In this document: positions 18,937 to 26,970 of the stretch, piece by piece | Position numbering within the stretch: the stretch's first letter is position 1 | How the letters are laid out: each line of letters starts with the position of its first letter | Assembly: GCA_019636285.1 (NCBI GenBank) | Contig: JAHBXV010000020.1 | Span: 41,460 to 105,459, forward strand | From: Planctomycetaceae bacterium | Lineage (GTDB): Bacteria; Planctomycetota; Planctomycetia; Planctomycetales; Planctomycetaceae | DNA: 64,000 nucleotides | Direction: 5' to 3' | Notes under the pieces: model-generated | What the model was told of the DNA's origin: nothing | Databases searched by the model: none | The model's input: the letters and a program-made list of their open reading frames with translations, nothing else | Program-made: the position numbers and the translations under genes

Positions 18937-19500
18937 ATGATGGTGCGCGATGTGTGTTTGCCTGTGCTGGGGATGCTGCTGGTTGGCGGCGCGCTGGAAG
19001 CGGGGTGCCCGTGCAATAAACAAGGCGGCGGAGCTGTGTACTCCGGCGCCGCTCTGACGCCGATGCCGGAAATGGGCTTTGCTGGCGGTGCGCCGCCCAT
19101 GCAGCCCTGGGCCGGGCCAGGTGGTGCGACCGTGCCGCCTTACGCAGCACCGCAAGCATTGGCGGCAGCGCCGGGTGTCGACCGATTCGGCATGTCCCCA
19201 CCGCCCGGCAATCTCGGCCGAACCTACAAGGTGCGAACACGGCCAATCGACAAGGATCTCCATCCGCGAATGGGGATTCTGGAGGTATCGCTCCCCGAAT
19301 CAGCAGATGTCACCGCCGATGGCCTGAAGCCGTCCTGGACCGGCGAAAAGTGGGTGCTCAAGTCGGAGGAACCCATGCTCCCGGGGCTACCGCAGATTTA
19401 TGCCGTCAAAGCCAAGTTCGAGCGTGACGGCCAAACCGTGACGGAGTACCGCTGGGTCCGGCTGATTCTGGGACGCGTCGTGGAACTGTCGTTCGACTGA
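18937..19500 (+). CDS. Secreted protein with TIGR03000-like domain
   Basis: 187 residues. A signal peptide (about 1-22) ends near LEAGCPCNK; a Gly/Pro/Ala-rich linker (about 30-85) leads to a C-terminal domain (about 100-187) with the pattern LEVSLPESADVTADG, PGLPQIYAVKAKFERDGQ, TVTEYRWVRLILG, VELSFD. This matches my memory of the Planctomycetes-specific TIGR03000 domain (VPADA..V.VNG...Y.V.A...RDG...T...V.L..G..VEL.F). Function is unknown, probably cell-surface. ATG 18937 or 18940 has GAGG upstream. The terminator downstream is weak. Confidence 0.7.
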   Translation: MMVRDVCLPVLGMLLVGGALEAGCPCNKQGGGAVYSGAALTPMPEMGFAGGAPPMQPWAGPGGATVPPYAAPQALAAAPGVDRFGMSPPPGNLGRTYKVRTRPIDKDLHPRMGILEVSLPESADVTADGLKPSWTGEKWVLKSEEPMLPGLPQIYAVKAKFERDGQTVTEYRWVRLILGRVVELSFD

Positions 19501-19513
19501 AACCGGTGCCCGA

Positions 19514-19549
19514 ATCCGCGTGAGGCCATTGCTCGCGACGCACGCGGAT
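19514..19549 (+). terminator. Possible weak terminator hairpin
   Basis: 9-bp inverted repeat ATCCGCGTG / CACGCGGAT separated by 18 nt, followed by a short CGATTTT. It sits 14 nt after the stop of the TIGR03000-like gene and could end its transcript, but the loop is long and the T-run short. Confidence 0.3.
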
Positions 19550-19629
19550 GCGATTTTCTGGCGGAATGCGGCAGCGGTGCAGCGCGTGCCCGACGTTCCC
19601 CAGGTTCCCGCGCCAATTGTGGCGCGGCA

Positions 19630-20430
19630 TCACAGCGGCTGCGGCTTCGCCTGAAAATGACGTCTGCGGGCGAAGCCCAGCCGCGCGAGCAGGTAACGAA
19701 CCAGCCACCAGACGGTCAACAGACCGTAGCGGAGACTTCTGCGGAAGTTAATGCTGGACGCCTCGTCGAAATACCGCACGGGGACGGGAATATCGCCCAG
19801 CTTGAAGCGGAAGTAGACCGACTGGACGAGGAACTGCGTGTCGAACACGAAGTCGTCCGAGTTCTCCTCCCAGGGAATCGCCTCCAGCACTTCGCGACGG
19901 TAGGCGCGAAAGCCGCTGTGAAAATCTCCCAGGTTCTGCCCGAGCGCCACGTTCTCCAGCAGCGTCAGGCAGCGGTTCGCGAGATACTTCCAGCGGGGCA
20001 TCCCCCCGGCCAGCGCTTCCTGACGAGTGCGAATTCGACTGCCGAGCACCACGTCGCAAATCCCCAGCCGAATGATTTCGGCCGCGAGCGGAATCACCCG
20101 ACTGTCGTACTGATAGTCGGGGTGAATCATCACGACGATGTCGGGCTCGCGTTCCAGGGCGGCGCGGTAGCAGGTCTTCTGATTTCCGCCGTAGCCGCGA
20201 TTTTGCGGATGAACAATCACGGTCAGGCCCAGTTCCCGGGCGATCTCGACCGTTCGATCCCGACTTCCATCATCCACCAGAATGATTTCGTCGACCGCAC
20301 CCGGCGGGATATCGGCAACCGTTCGTTCCAGCGTCGCCGCCGCATTGTAGGCGGGCATCACCGCGATCACGCGGGCTGGTCGACGCTCGGCTTCCATTTC
20401 CTGTAAACTCACCGAAGCCGCCTCGGCCAT
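19630..20430 (-). CDS. Family 2 glycosyltransferase (DPM1-like)
   Basis: 266 residues. The GT-A nucleotide-binding start [19 protein letters not shown], the VDDGSRDRT motif and the [10 protein letters not shown] loop with a later HPDYQYD (DxD-like metal site) define a GT2 enzyme similar to polyprenyl-phosphate mannosyl/glucosyltransferases. The C-terminal hydrophobic segment ([17 protein letters not shown], about 237-253) may anchor it to the membrane. It probably transfers a sugar from a nucleotide donor to a lipid carrier; the sugar is unknown. Starts at ATG 20430; no neighbour operon. Confidence 0.9.
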   Translation of the reverse strand: MAEAASVSLQEMEAERRPARVIAVMPAYNAAATLERTVADIPPGAVDEIILVDDGSRDRTVEIARELGLTVIVHPQNRGYGGNQKTCYRAALEREPDIVVMIHPDYQYDSRVIPLAAEIIRLGICDVVLGSRIRTRQEALAGGMPRWKYLANRCLTLLENVALGQNLGDFHSGFRAYRREVLEAIPWEENSDDFVFDTQFLVQSVYFRFKLGDIPVPVRYFDEASSINFRRSLRYGLLTVWWLVRYLLARLGFARRRHFQAKPQPL

Positions 20431-20662
20431 GATTTCTTTTTCCGAACGGACGCGGAATCACTCGAAGACCCGGATGGTGGCAGCCTTTTCGAGCGATGTC
20501 CACTCAGCCGCGACTGTCTGGTCGGAACGAATCGTAGCTGGTCCCGACAGGTCGCGTCACCCGCAAATTTTCGGGAAGATTCGTCGTCCGGGAAGGAAGT
20601 CGTTCAGCGCGATCACGCGAACTCGATTGGCGGCGCGCGAATCACCGCTACCGAATGGCGGC

Positions 20663-22384
20663 TTACAGGGGAGCGGGAGCACTGGCGGCAGCCACGCACA
20701 CCCGGTTTCGCCCTTCCGTCTTCGCCTGGTAGAGCACCTGGTCGGCAGAGGTCAGCAATTCGGACGCCGTGGCGCCGTGATAGGGCGCCACGGCAACGCC
20801 CACGCTGCTGGTGATCGAAATCGACTTGCCTTCGAATTGGACCGGCGTGGTTTCGATCGCGCGTCGCAACGACTCGGCAATCCGAATCGCACCGGCAAGG
20901 TTGATCCCCGGCAGCAGCACGGCCAATTCTTCGCCGCCGTAGCGGGCGAGGACCAGGCGGTCGGTCGATCTCAGGTGAGCGGCTTCGCGCCGCAAAAGGC
21001 TCGCGGTTTCTCGCAGTACCGCGTCCCCCCCCTGATGACCATACGTGTCGTTGACCAGCTTGAATCGATCCAGATCGAACAGCAGCAGTGAGCAGGCATC
21101 GAGCCGCCCGTCGGCGATCCGTTCCAGTTCTTTCTTCAGGTGGGTGTCGAATGTTCTGCGGTTCGCGAGGTGCGTCAGGCCGTCCTGTCTGGCTTCCCGT
21201 TCCATCGCCGCCAGGCTCAAGGCGTTTTGAATGATGGCCGACAAAGTTCCGCCGGCCCAGGCGACGAGCTGACGGCGACCAGGGGGCAACGGATGGGCAT
21301 GTTCGCGCGTCAGAACCAGCAGACCGATGGTTCGAGCATTCTGTGTCAACGGAATCGTGATCGCCGAGCTGATGAGCGAATCGATCTGAAACCGTTCGAG
21401 CTGCGACCGCTCGAAGACTGTCATCTGGTTGTAGACCAGCCCCACCGTTGCCAGCGACCGTTCGTGCAACTCCCACGCCTTCTGGATCGTGGGTCCAAGG
21501 GGTTCGCCGACCTGTACCAGGACTCGGGCGCTCTCCGCGCTGGCCGAGGGATTCAGAAACACCGTCGCGCGGCGGGCGGCAACCAGTTCCACCAGACGCG
21601 ACAGAAACCGCTCGATCATGCGCATGGGCTGATCGGCGGAGGCATCCGCGATCGTGCGCAGTTCGAGCATTTCCTGAGTGAATTGCAGTTGCTGGGCCTG
21701 CTTGCGCAACTCCAGATTCTGCCGCAGACCGCCGGCAATGGTCGCCATCAGCCGTTTGCTGAGTTCGATCTGCTCGTCTTCGTCGACGCCAATTCCGATC
21801 AATCGCGTCGTGACGAGGACGGCGAACAGGTCTTCGTTATCTCCAACCCCGATCAGGTATAGCGTCGAGACTTTTCGGCGATCTTCCGTGCTGAATCCGC
21901 TCAGGAGACGGCTGCGCTGCAAGGCGGCACCCGACAGGAGCAGCCCGCGTTCAGCCCGGAGGCGCGTCACCAGTTCCGGATCGATCATCAACTGGCGCAG
22001 GGACTCGGCATCGAGACCACGAGACTGGTGGGCCGCTTCCAGGCTGGCATCGAGCTGGACGATCGCGGCGAAGTCGTCGGTGGGATTGGGAATGAACCGC
22101 TTCAGCATCGCTTCGAGCGATTTGGAAAATTCGGCCTGTCCGAGCACATCGCGCAGGATCTGGTTTTCGAGCCGGCTGATGGTCCGGTCGCGGCTGATAT
22201 CGCGCATTTCGACGCACAAATCGTCGACTTCGCGACGCAGTCCCTGCGCCACTTCTTTGAGGCGGCCGCGATTCATCAGGTGATTGAAATACTGAACACA
22301 ACAGACCGTCGCGAGCGCCACGACATACCCGTTGGCAACGGGAGCGATGGCAAAGCCCGCGACGAACGAAAGCAACTCGATCAT
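20663..22384 (-). CDS. Diguanylate cyclase (GGDEF) with GAF-like sensor domains
   Basis: 573 residues. An N-terminal hydrophobic segment (about 5-32) is followed by a coiled-coil linker, two GAF-like regions (about 85-225 and 245-392) and a GGDEF domain (about 398-555). The active site reads RYGGEEL with GGEEL at 483-487, an active variant, and DLDRFKLVNDTYGHQGGD precedes it. It should make cyclic di-GMP from GTP. A possible inhibitory-site RxxD (RSTD, 472-475) is two residues further from GGEEL than usual. The gene is monocistronic and divergent from the DUF1080 gene. Confidence 0.9.
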   Translation of the reverse strand: MIELLSFVAGFAIAPVANGYVVALATVCCVQYFNHLMNRGRLKEVAQGLRREVDDLCVEMRDISRDRTISRLENQILRDVLGQAEFSKSLEAMLKRFIPNPTDDFAAIVQLDASLEAAHQSRGLDAESLRQLMIDPELVTRLRAERGLLLSGAALQRSRLLSGFSTEDRRKVSTLYLIGVGDNEDLFAVLVTTRLIGIGVDEDEQIELSKRLMATIAGGLRQNLELRKQAQQLQFTQEMLELRTIADASADQPMRMIERFLSRLVELVAARRATVFLNPSASAESARVLVQVGEPLGPTIQKAWELHERSLATVGLVYNQMTVFERSQLERFQIDSLISSAITIPLTQNARTIGLLVLTREHAHPLPPGRRQLVAWAGGTLSAIIQNALSLAAMEREARQDGLTHLANRRTFDTHLKKELERIADGRLDACSLLLFDLDRFKLVNDTYGHQGGDAVLRETASLLRREAAHLRSTDRLVLARYGGEELAVLLPGINLAGAIRIAESLRRAIETTPVQFEGKSISITSSVGVAVAPYHGATASELLTSADQVLYQAKTEGRNRVCVAAASAPAPL

Positions 22385-22784
22385 GGAGGGTGATCTTTAG
22401 CTAAAAAAGGCCCAGGGCGTCCGCAACGGTCCGAGATGAAGCGCGCCGTGCACGACTCCGCGCGTCAAACCTAGCTCGGTTCTGACGTCTTGTCCGAGAA
22501 TGTGCAATTTTTTTGCGGGACAGACGTTCCCTGCCCTCATGCGAACGGTGGCAATGTTTCTAGAGCCATAGGTCGCCAACTCTGATATCGCGATCACTCA
22601 CCAGGAGAACTCCGCGCCACGAATCGCTGGTGACGGTCCGGCCATTCGAGCCAGGGTTAGGTTCCGCCCGATCGGCGAAGCCGGTATCGTTGATTACGTG
22701 AGTGTGCGAACCGCTGAGCAGAGATGGGTTCGTCGCACGGTCGACAGAGAACATACGATCCGCGAAATCGGGAGAACTGACGCG
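22385..22784. other. Divergent intergenic region
   Basis: 400 nt between the GGDEF gene (minus) and the DUF1080 gene (plus). Two short open frames on the minus strand have odd composition and no ribosome sites, so I do not call genes. Promoters for both flanking genes must be here but are not recognisable by eye. Confidence 0.45.
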
Positions 22785-23552
22785 ATGCCACATGCGACAC
22801 ATTCAGAGGACGCCCTCCCCCGTCAACCATTTTCCGCCCTCACCCAATCCGTCGCCTGGTGCGCGCCTGTTGTCATGACCGTTCTTGCGATCCTTGGTGC
22901 CGGGGTCGCGATGGCTGCCGACGAAGCTGACAAGAAACCAGACGCCCGCAAGGACGACGGGAAGAACTGGAAGGTCTTGTTTGACGGCAAGGAACTCGGG
23001 GGATGGAAGTCGGTGGAGTTTGGCGGGGAGGGAGAAGTCTCCATCGTCGACGGAGCCATTCACCTCGCGCAGGGCTCCGAGCTGTCCGGCGTGCATTGGA
23101 CCGGGGCGGCACTCCCCAAGACCAACTACGAACTGGAACTGGAAGCCAGCCGCATCGATGGCGGCGACTTCTTCTGCGGGATCGTATTCCCGGTCGAGAA
23201 GTCACTGTGCAGCTATGTCGTCGGGGGTTGGGGCGGTGGCGTGGTGGGACTGTCGTCGATCGACGGCCTGTACGCCAACGAGAACGACACGACGAGTTAT
23301 CGCGGCTTCAAGTCGGGGCAGTGGTATCGCATTCGACTGCGCGTCCGGAATGACTTCATTTCGGGCTGGATCGATGATGACCAGGTTTTCGGGGTCGACA
23401 TCCGCAAGAAGAAGGTCTCGGTTCATCCCGCCGTCGAACTGGCCAAGCCGCTGGGGATTTGCAGTTTCAGCACGGTCGCCGGTCTCCGCAAGATTCGCAT
23501 TCGCGAATTGACGGCGGACGAGATCGACGAGCCGGGCCACGTTTTCCCGTAG
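22785..23552 (+). CDS. DUF1080 (3-keto-disaccharide hydrolase-like) secreted protein
   Basis: 255 residues. A long N-region leads to a hydrophobic signal stretch (about 26-47, ending AMAADEA). The concanavalin-like core starts NWKVLFDGKELGGWKSVEF, the typical DUF1080 opening, then alternating beta-strand sequence to KIRIRELTADE. The family includes laminarinase-like folds and 3-keto-glycoside hydrolases and is abundant in planctomycetes; the substrate is unknown. Start ATG 22785 has GGGAG upstream. Monocistronic. Confidence 0.85.
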   Translation: MPHATHSEDALPRQPFSALTQSVAWCAPVVMTVLAILGAGVAMAADEADKKPDARKDDGKNWKVLFDGKELGGWKSVEFGGEGEVSIVDGAIHLAQGSELSGVHWTGAALPKTNYELELEASRIDGGDFFCGIVFPVEKSLCSYVVGGWGGGVVGLSSIDGLYANENDTTSYRGFKSGQWYRIRLRVRNDFISGWIDDDQVFGVDIRKKKVSVHPAVELAKPLGICSFSTVAGLRKIRIRELTADEIDEPGHVFP

Positions 23553-23804
23553 TTTTCGAGTGGGAGAATCGCCCCCCTGGATGTTGCCAAATCGCCACGT
23601 CGAAGCCCCCGCGCGTGGCCGCGCGACATCGCGGGGTTCGCGCGAAATCGGAATAAAGATCGAAGTTAACAGGGGATTCGGCGGATCGGGACGTTGCGAG
23701 CGAATTGGCATCGTTCTTGCGTTCCTGACCGTTGCCGTCGCCAATTGGGCACGGCACGGCCGATCGCGACATCGGCCGAATGTCGTCCGCATTCGAGAAG
23801 AAAT

Positions 23805-24695
23805 ATGCCTGACTCGCTGCCCAGCCTCGATGCGCTCGCCGATCTTGCCTGGCTGGGCGGGCTAGCGGGCCAGACATTCGGCGTGCGGCCGCTCAACTGC
23901 CGCGGGGCGGTGGTGAAGTCGATGTGGCAGCACTCCCGGCGGTGCCTTCAAACCTGGACCGCCACGCTCATGGAGTTCTCGACAGCCGTGGAGTCTGCTC
24001 CCAACGATCTTTCGGAGCGCGTGGAGCGAGAGTTCATTCCGCTGGCGAATGAGTTTTTTGTCGTGGAACTGGGCGTGCGCGTCTGGTCGGCCCTGCTGGC
24101 TGGTGACGACGACGATGACTGCGACGCCGATGTGCGAATTGTCCTGGCGAATAACTTCCGCCGCTGGACGCAGGTTCGCGCTCAAATCCTGTCGCTGATG
24201 CTTTCGGCTCCGTCATCCTGTCATGCCGCGCTGACCGTGCTCGACCAGTTGCGTCGGCGCTGCGAGCGCTGGAGCGACCTGCTCATCAGCGAGATGGGAG
24301 CGACCGAGTGGGCAATTCCGCTGTTATTCGACCCCGAGCGTGCCGATGACAGTCCGGTCGGGACGGATGACGACGATGAATCGTCCCCCCGGCAGTCGCT
24401 CGCGCTCGCCGGCCGCGCGGTGTTCCTGAATAAATTACCGCGACAGGCGATCTCCACGCTCGAACTGCTGGAGCTCTCGGCGGCCCTCCTGGCGAGCCTT
24501 CCCGGAAACTGCCCGCAAAATCTGCAAAAACTCTACGACCGCATCGAACGCGCGGTTGACCATCCGGAATTTACAGCCTATCGCGGGGCCGTCCTGGAAC
24601 GCGTGACGGCCGGTGTCGCGGGCGATGGCGCCGTCAGTTTTCCGCTGCGACACCCGATTGACCTTGGTCGCCTCCAGGGATTCGACGCGAATTGA
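23805..24695 (+). CDS. Unrecognised hypothetical protein, helical, acidic
   Basis: 296 residues starting MPDSLPSLDALADLAWLGG; a GAGAAG ribosome site precedes ATG 23805. I do not recognise a family. It is probably helical and cytoplasmic, with no signal or membrane segment, and has two acidic runs, AGDDDDDCDAD (about 114-122) and GTDDDDESS (about 194). The second half is leucine-rich (LALAGRAVFLNKL, LELLELSAALLASLPG). It ends 84 nt before tRNA-His. A repeat or scaffold role is possible, but there is no evidence for one. Confidence 0.75.
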   Translation: MPDSLPSLDALADLAWLGGLAGQTFGVRPLNCRGAVVKSMWQHSRRCLQTWTATLMEFSTAVESAPNDLSERVEREFIPLANEFFVVELGVRVWSALLAGDDDDDCDADVRIVLANNFRRWTQVRAQILSLMLSAPSSCHAALTVLDQLRRRCERWSDLLISEMGATEWAIPLLFDPERADDSPVGTDDDDESSPRQSLALAGRAVFLNKLPRQAISTLELLELSAALLASLPGNCPQNLQKLYDRIERAVDHPEFTAYRGAVLERVTAGVAGDGAVSFPLRHPIDLGRLQGFDAN

Positions 24696-24779
24696 GACGC
24701 GTCCCGGCCGCCGGGCGATCTTCGCGGTTTCGATTGGCTTGCGATCGAATCGTTTGCCGATAGAATCACGGTGGTTATG

Positions 24780-24853
24780 GTGGCTATAGCTCAGCTGGTT
24801 AGAGCACCAGATTGTGGATCTGGGGGTCGCCGGTTCAAGTCCGGTTAGCCACC
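24780..24853 (+). tRNA. tRNA-His (anticodon GTG)
   Basis: 74 nt cloverleaf: acceptor GTGGCTA pairing with TAGCCAC at 24846-24852, discriminator C73 at 24853 and an encoded G at 24779 that can serve as the G-1 unique to tRNA-His. The D-loop AGCTCAGCTGGTTAGAGC and T-arm CGCCGGTTCAAGTCCGG are intact. The anticodon stem CCAGA/TCTGG holds loop TTGTGGA with anticodon GTG. A T-run (24855-24862) follows and may terminate the transcript. Confidence 0.95.
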
Positions 24854-24863
24854 CTCTTTTTTG

Positions 24864-25030
24864 TCTGACACAACCTCTGTGCAATCGGGTGTTCGCCTGG
24901 ACGTCCGCAGGGTTCTGACAGGCACAACCGGTTGTGTCAGAAATGCTTTTTTTCTGACACAGCCTCTGTGCGACGACGTCTCTGCGTGGAATTCCGCAGA
25001 TTTCCGTCACGCACAACCGGTAGTGTCGGG
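24864..25030 (+). repeat. Two tandem 78-nt structured hairpin repeats
   Basis: Copy 1 (24864-24941) and copy 2 (24953-25030) have equal length and an 89-nt period. Each has outer arms (copy 1 a perfect 12-bp TCTGACACAACC/GGTTGTGTCAGA; copy 2 with wobble changes), inner TGTGC/GCACA and a central 8-bp palindrome that covaries: GGACGTCC at 24899-24906, GGAATTCC at 24988-24995. Each copy is followed by a T-rich stretch. Could be a small structured RNA, a terminator pair or a dispersed palindromic element. Confidence 0.75.
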
Positions 25031-25124
25031 CTGTCTTTTCGGGTAGCGATAACAGCATCTGCTCGTTCGGCCTTGTACTCTCGCACGGCCACCGATGCGG
25101 CTACACCGTGGGCCGACTCGCTGA

Positions 25125-26063
25125 CTAACCGGCCGCTTCCTGATGGAGTTCCGGCCGCAGCCACACCCAGCTTTTGCCCAGCCGTCCGCCATAGTTTCCG
25201 GCGGAGATTTTCACGAGGCCGGGGAATGTGCGTGTCGCCGCAATAGCCGCCTGAGTCGCTTCGGACACGGCTTCCAGACTTCGTCCGTTGATGATGATTT
25301 CCATGATCGACCGGACGTTCGGCGGAACCTGCGACGCGTCTCCCAGCTTTTCGCGCAACGTCGGGCAGAAGGGGTGGTTCGTGCTCGCGAAGAGAAACTT
25401 GTAGGCACTTCCCGCCTTGGAACCGCTGGCGGCGATCCCGCCGGGAAAGGGCATGATGACGCCGGGAACTTTGGCAGCGGCCGCGACACCCGCTTCCGTT
25501 GCGGCAAGTGATGCATCGAGCGTTTCGCCAAAGAACCACAGGTTGCCCCCCATGATTCCGTCGGCGAATCCAAAGCGGCGATCCAGAACGAATTCGCCCC
25601 CCATGATGGGAAGCACCCACACCTTGCGGCCAAAGCGTTCGTCGCGAAACTGGTGGCCATCGCCGAAGAACGAGATCTTGCGGCCCAGCTTGTAGTACGG
25701 GTCGGTGTCGAGCAGGTTGAAGCAGGCCGTCGTCGGGCAGGTGAGAATGTTCTGCGAAATTCGCGTCAGCAGCACACGCTCGAGCGCCGCGACGCGGTCT
25801 TTGCGAAATCGGGGGACATGAAACTGAATGATGGCTCCGGGACGACCGTCGGGAGTCGGAAACGACCCGTCCCCGCCCGGACCGACGTAGCGATCGACGC
25901 CCGCTTCGCAATCGCAAAAGATGCTGCTCGAAGCATTCCCTGTCACAGCCTGGCAGGCGTGGTCCAACCAGACGCGGTCGCGAGCCGTGACCAGAATCTC
26001 CGCGTAAAGACTGCGAAAGGCTTCCGCATACGTGTCTTCGACCTCGACCGTCTGTTCAGCCAC
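25125..26063 (-). CDS. ftr: Formylmethanofuran--tetrahydromethanopterin formyltransferase
   Basis: 312 residues. Conserved segments include VEDTYAEAF at the N-terminus, the NASSSIFCDCEAG region, PGGDGSFPTPDGRPG, GRKISFFGDGHQF, LPIMGGEF and RPELHQEAAG at the C-terminus; these match Ftr/FhcD of methanogens, methylotrophs and planctomycetes. It transfers the formyl group between methanofuran (or an analogue) and tetrahydromethanopterin, in formaldehyde oxidation/C1 metabolism. Starts at GTG 26063. No other fhc or mch/mtd genes are in the window. Confidence 0.92.
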   Translation of the reverse strand: MAEQTVEVEDTYAEAFRSLYAEILVTARDRVWLDHACQAVTGNASSSIFCDCEAGVDRYVGPGGDGSFPTPDGRPGAIIQFHVPRFRKDRVAALERVLLTRISQNILTCPTTACFNLLDTDPYYKLGRKISFFGDGHQFRDERFGRKVWVLPIMGGEFVLDRRFGFADGIMGGNLWFFGETLDASLAATEAGVAAAAKVPGVIMPFPGGIAASGSKAGSAYKFLFASTNHPFCPTLREKLGDASQVPPNVRSIMEIIINGRSLEAVSEATQAAIAATRTFPGLVKISAGNYGGRLGKSWVWLRPELHQEAAG

Positions 26064-26099
26064 GAGACGAATGCCTTTCTTCGGAACTCAAGTGTCATT

Positions 26100-26160
26100 C
26101 TCGTTCCCAAGCTCTGCCTGGAAACGAGTGCGAAGCACACTGTCGGAGCCAGTCGCACAC
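26100..26160. repeat. Dispersed imperfect palindromes
   Basis: CTCGTTCCCAAGCTC / CTGGAAACGAG (26100-26128) forms an imperfect hairpin of a type I know from planctomycete and other genomes. It is followed by GCACACTGTCGG / CCAGTCGCACAC (26137-26160). Lies between ftr and the 5-FCL gene on the same strand, so it may affect transcript stability or termination. Confidence 0.5.
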
Positions 26161-26179
26161 GAACGTCAAGCCGAAAACA

Positions 26180-26794
26180 CTAGCTCTGCGAGCGGCCCCG
26201 GCCGTCGAACACGCTGGACTCGGTGATGACCTTGTCCATGAAGACGTCGTGCGACTGCATGGGAATCTCGTCGAACATCTGGCAGTCGAAGGCGAGCGCG
26301 ACCAGCGGCGTATCGGGCCGGGCATCTTCGAGCAGCCGGTCGTAGTACCCCTTGCCGTGCCCCGTTCGCCCGCCGCGACGATCGAAGGCCACACCGGGAA
26401 CCATGATGAGATCGATCGACTTCACGTCGACGCGCTTCTCGGGCAGATTTCGCAGTTCTTCGCGCGGCTCGAGAATCTTGTACATGCCGACCGCCAGCTC
26501 ATCGAGCGAGGTCAGATGGAACAGTTCGAGCTCGTTCCCTTCAACGCAGAACGGGACGACGATCTTCTTGCCGCTGTCCAGCGCGTCTTGCAGACTATGC
26601 CGCGTGCGGACTTCGCTGCGGACATCCAGATAAAAGAGGATCGTGGCCCCGGACTGATACTCGGGCAAGGCCATGAACTTCGCGACGATCTGGCGGCTCA
26701 GTTCGTCTTTGTTCTCCTGGGCATTGCGGTTGGCATGGGCCTGTTCGCGAATCTGCTGTTTGAGCGAAGACGACTCGGCGGCCGAAGTAGACAT
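26180..26794 (-). CDS. 5-formyltetrahydrofolate cyclo-ligase
   Basis: 204 residues, the usual size for the family. The conserved PGVAFDRRGGRTGHGKGYYDRLL block (MTHFS/5-FCL nucleotide-binding loop and substrate site) is near residue 133, preceded by the LFYLDVRSEVRT segment. It converts 5-formyl-THF to methenyl-THF using ATP, feeding the folate C1 pool. The start at ATG 26794 is supported by AAGGATCG. The frame is open far upstream into the MFS gene region, but that sequence is shadow coding, not domain sequence. Neighbours ftr, so C1 metabolism genes are adjacent. Confidence 0.93.
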   Translation of the reverse strand: MSTSAAESSSLKQQIREQAHANRNAQENKDELSRQIVAKFMALPEYQSGATILFYLDVRSEVRTRHSLQDALDSGKKIVVPFCVEGNELELFHLTSLDELAVGMYKILEPREELRNLPEKRVDVKSIDLIMVPGVAFDRRGGRTGHGKGYYDRLLEDARPDTPLVALAFDCQMFDEIPMQSHDVFMDKVITESSVFDGRGRSQS

Positions 26795-26970
26795 GTCACG
26801 ATCCTTGCGGAGAACGAAGAAGCGCCTCACGGCACCGTTCAAAGGCACGAACGCTGCGGACGGCGAAACAACCTTCTCTCGGGAACTGGCCAGCCGTCCG
26901 GGCGAATGACGCACCGTCATGGTAACGCTCGAACGGCAGCGCGAAAACCGAGCGAGCGATGCGGCGCCGC

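Noticed and set aside
24864..25030. Tandem hairpins considered as a CRISPR array or attC sites
   Set aside because: Only two copies, no spacer-repeat regularity of 20-40 nt, and no R'/R'' attC core match.
24435..25058. 207-residue minus-strand open frame spanning the tRNA-His
   Set aside because: It reads antisense through the tRNA and hairpin repeats (giving the familiar spurious LEPATPRSTIWCSNQLSY stretch) and overlaps a real gene. Not coding.
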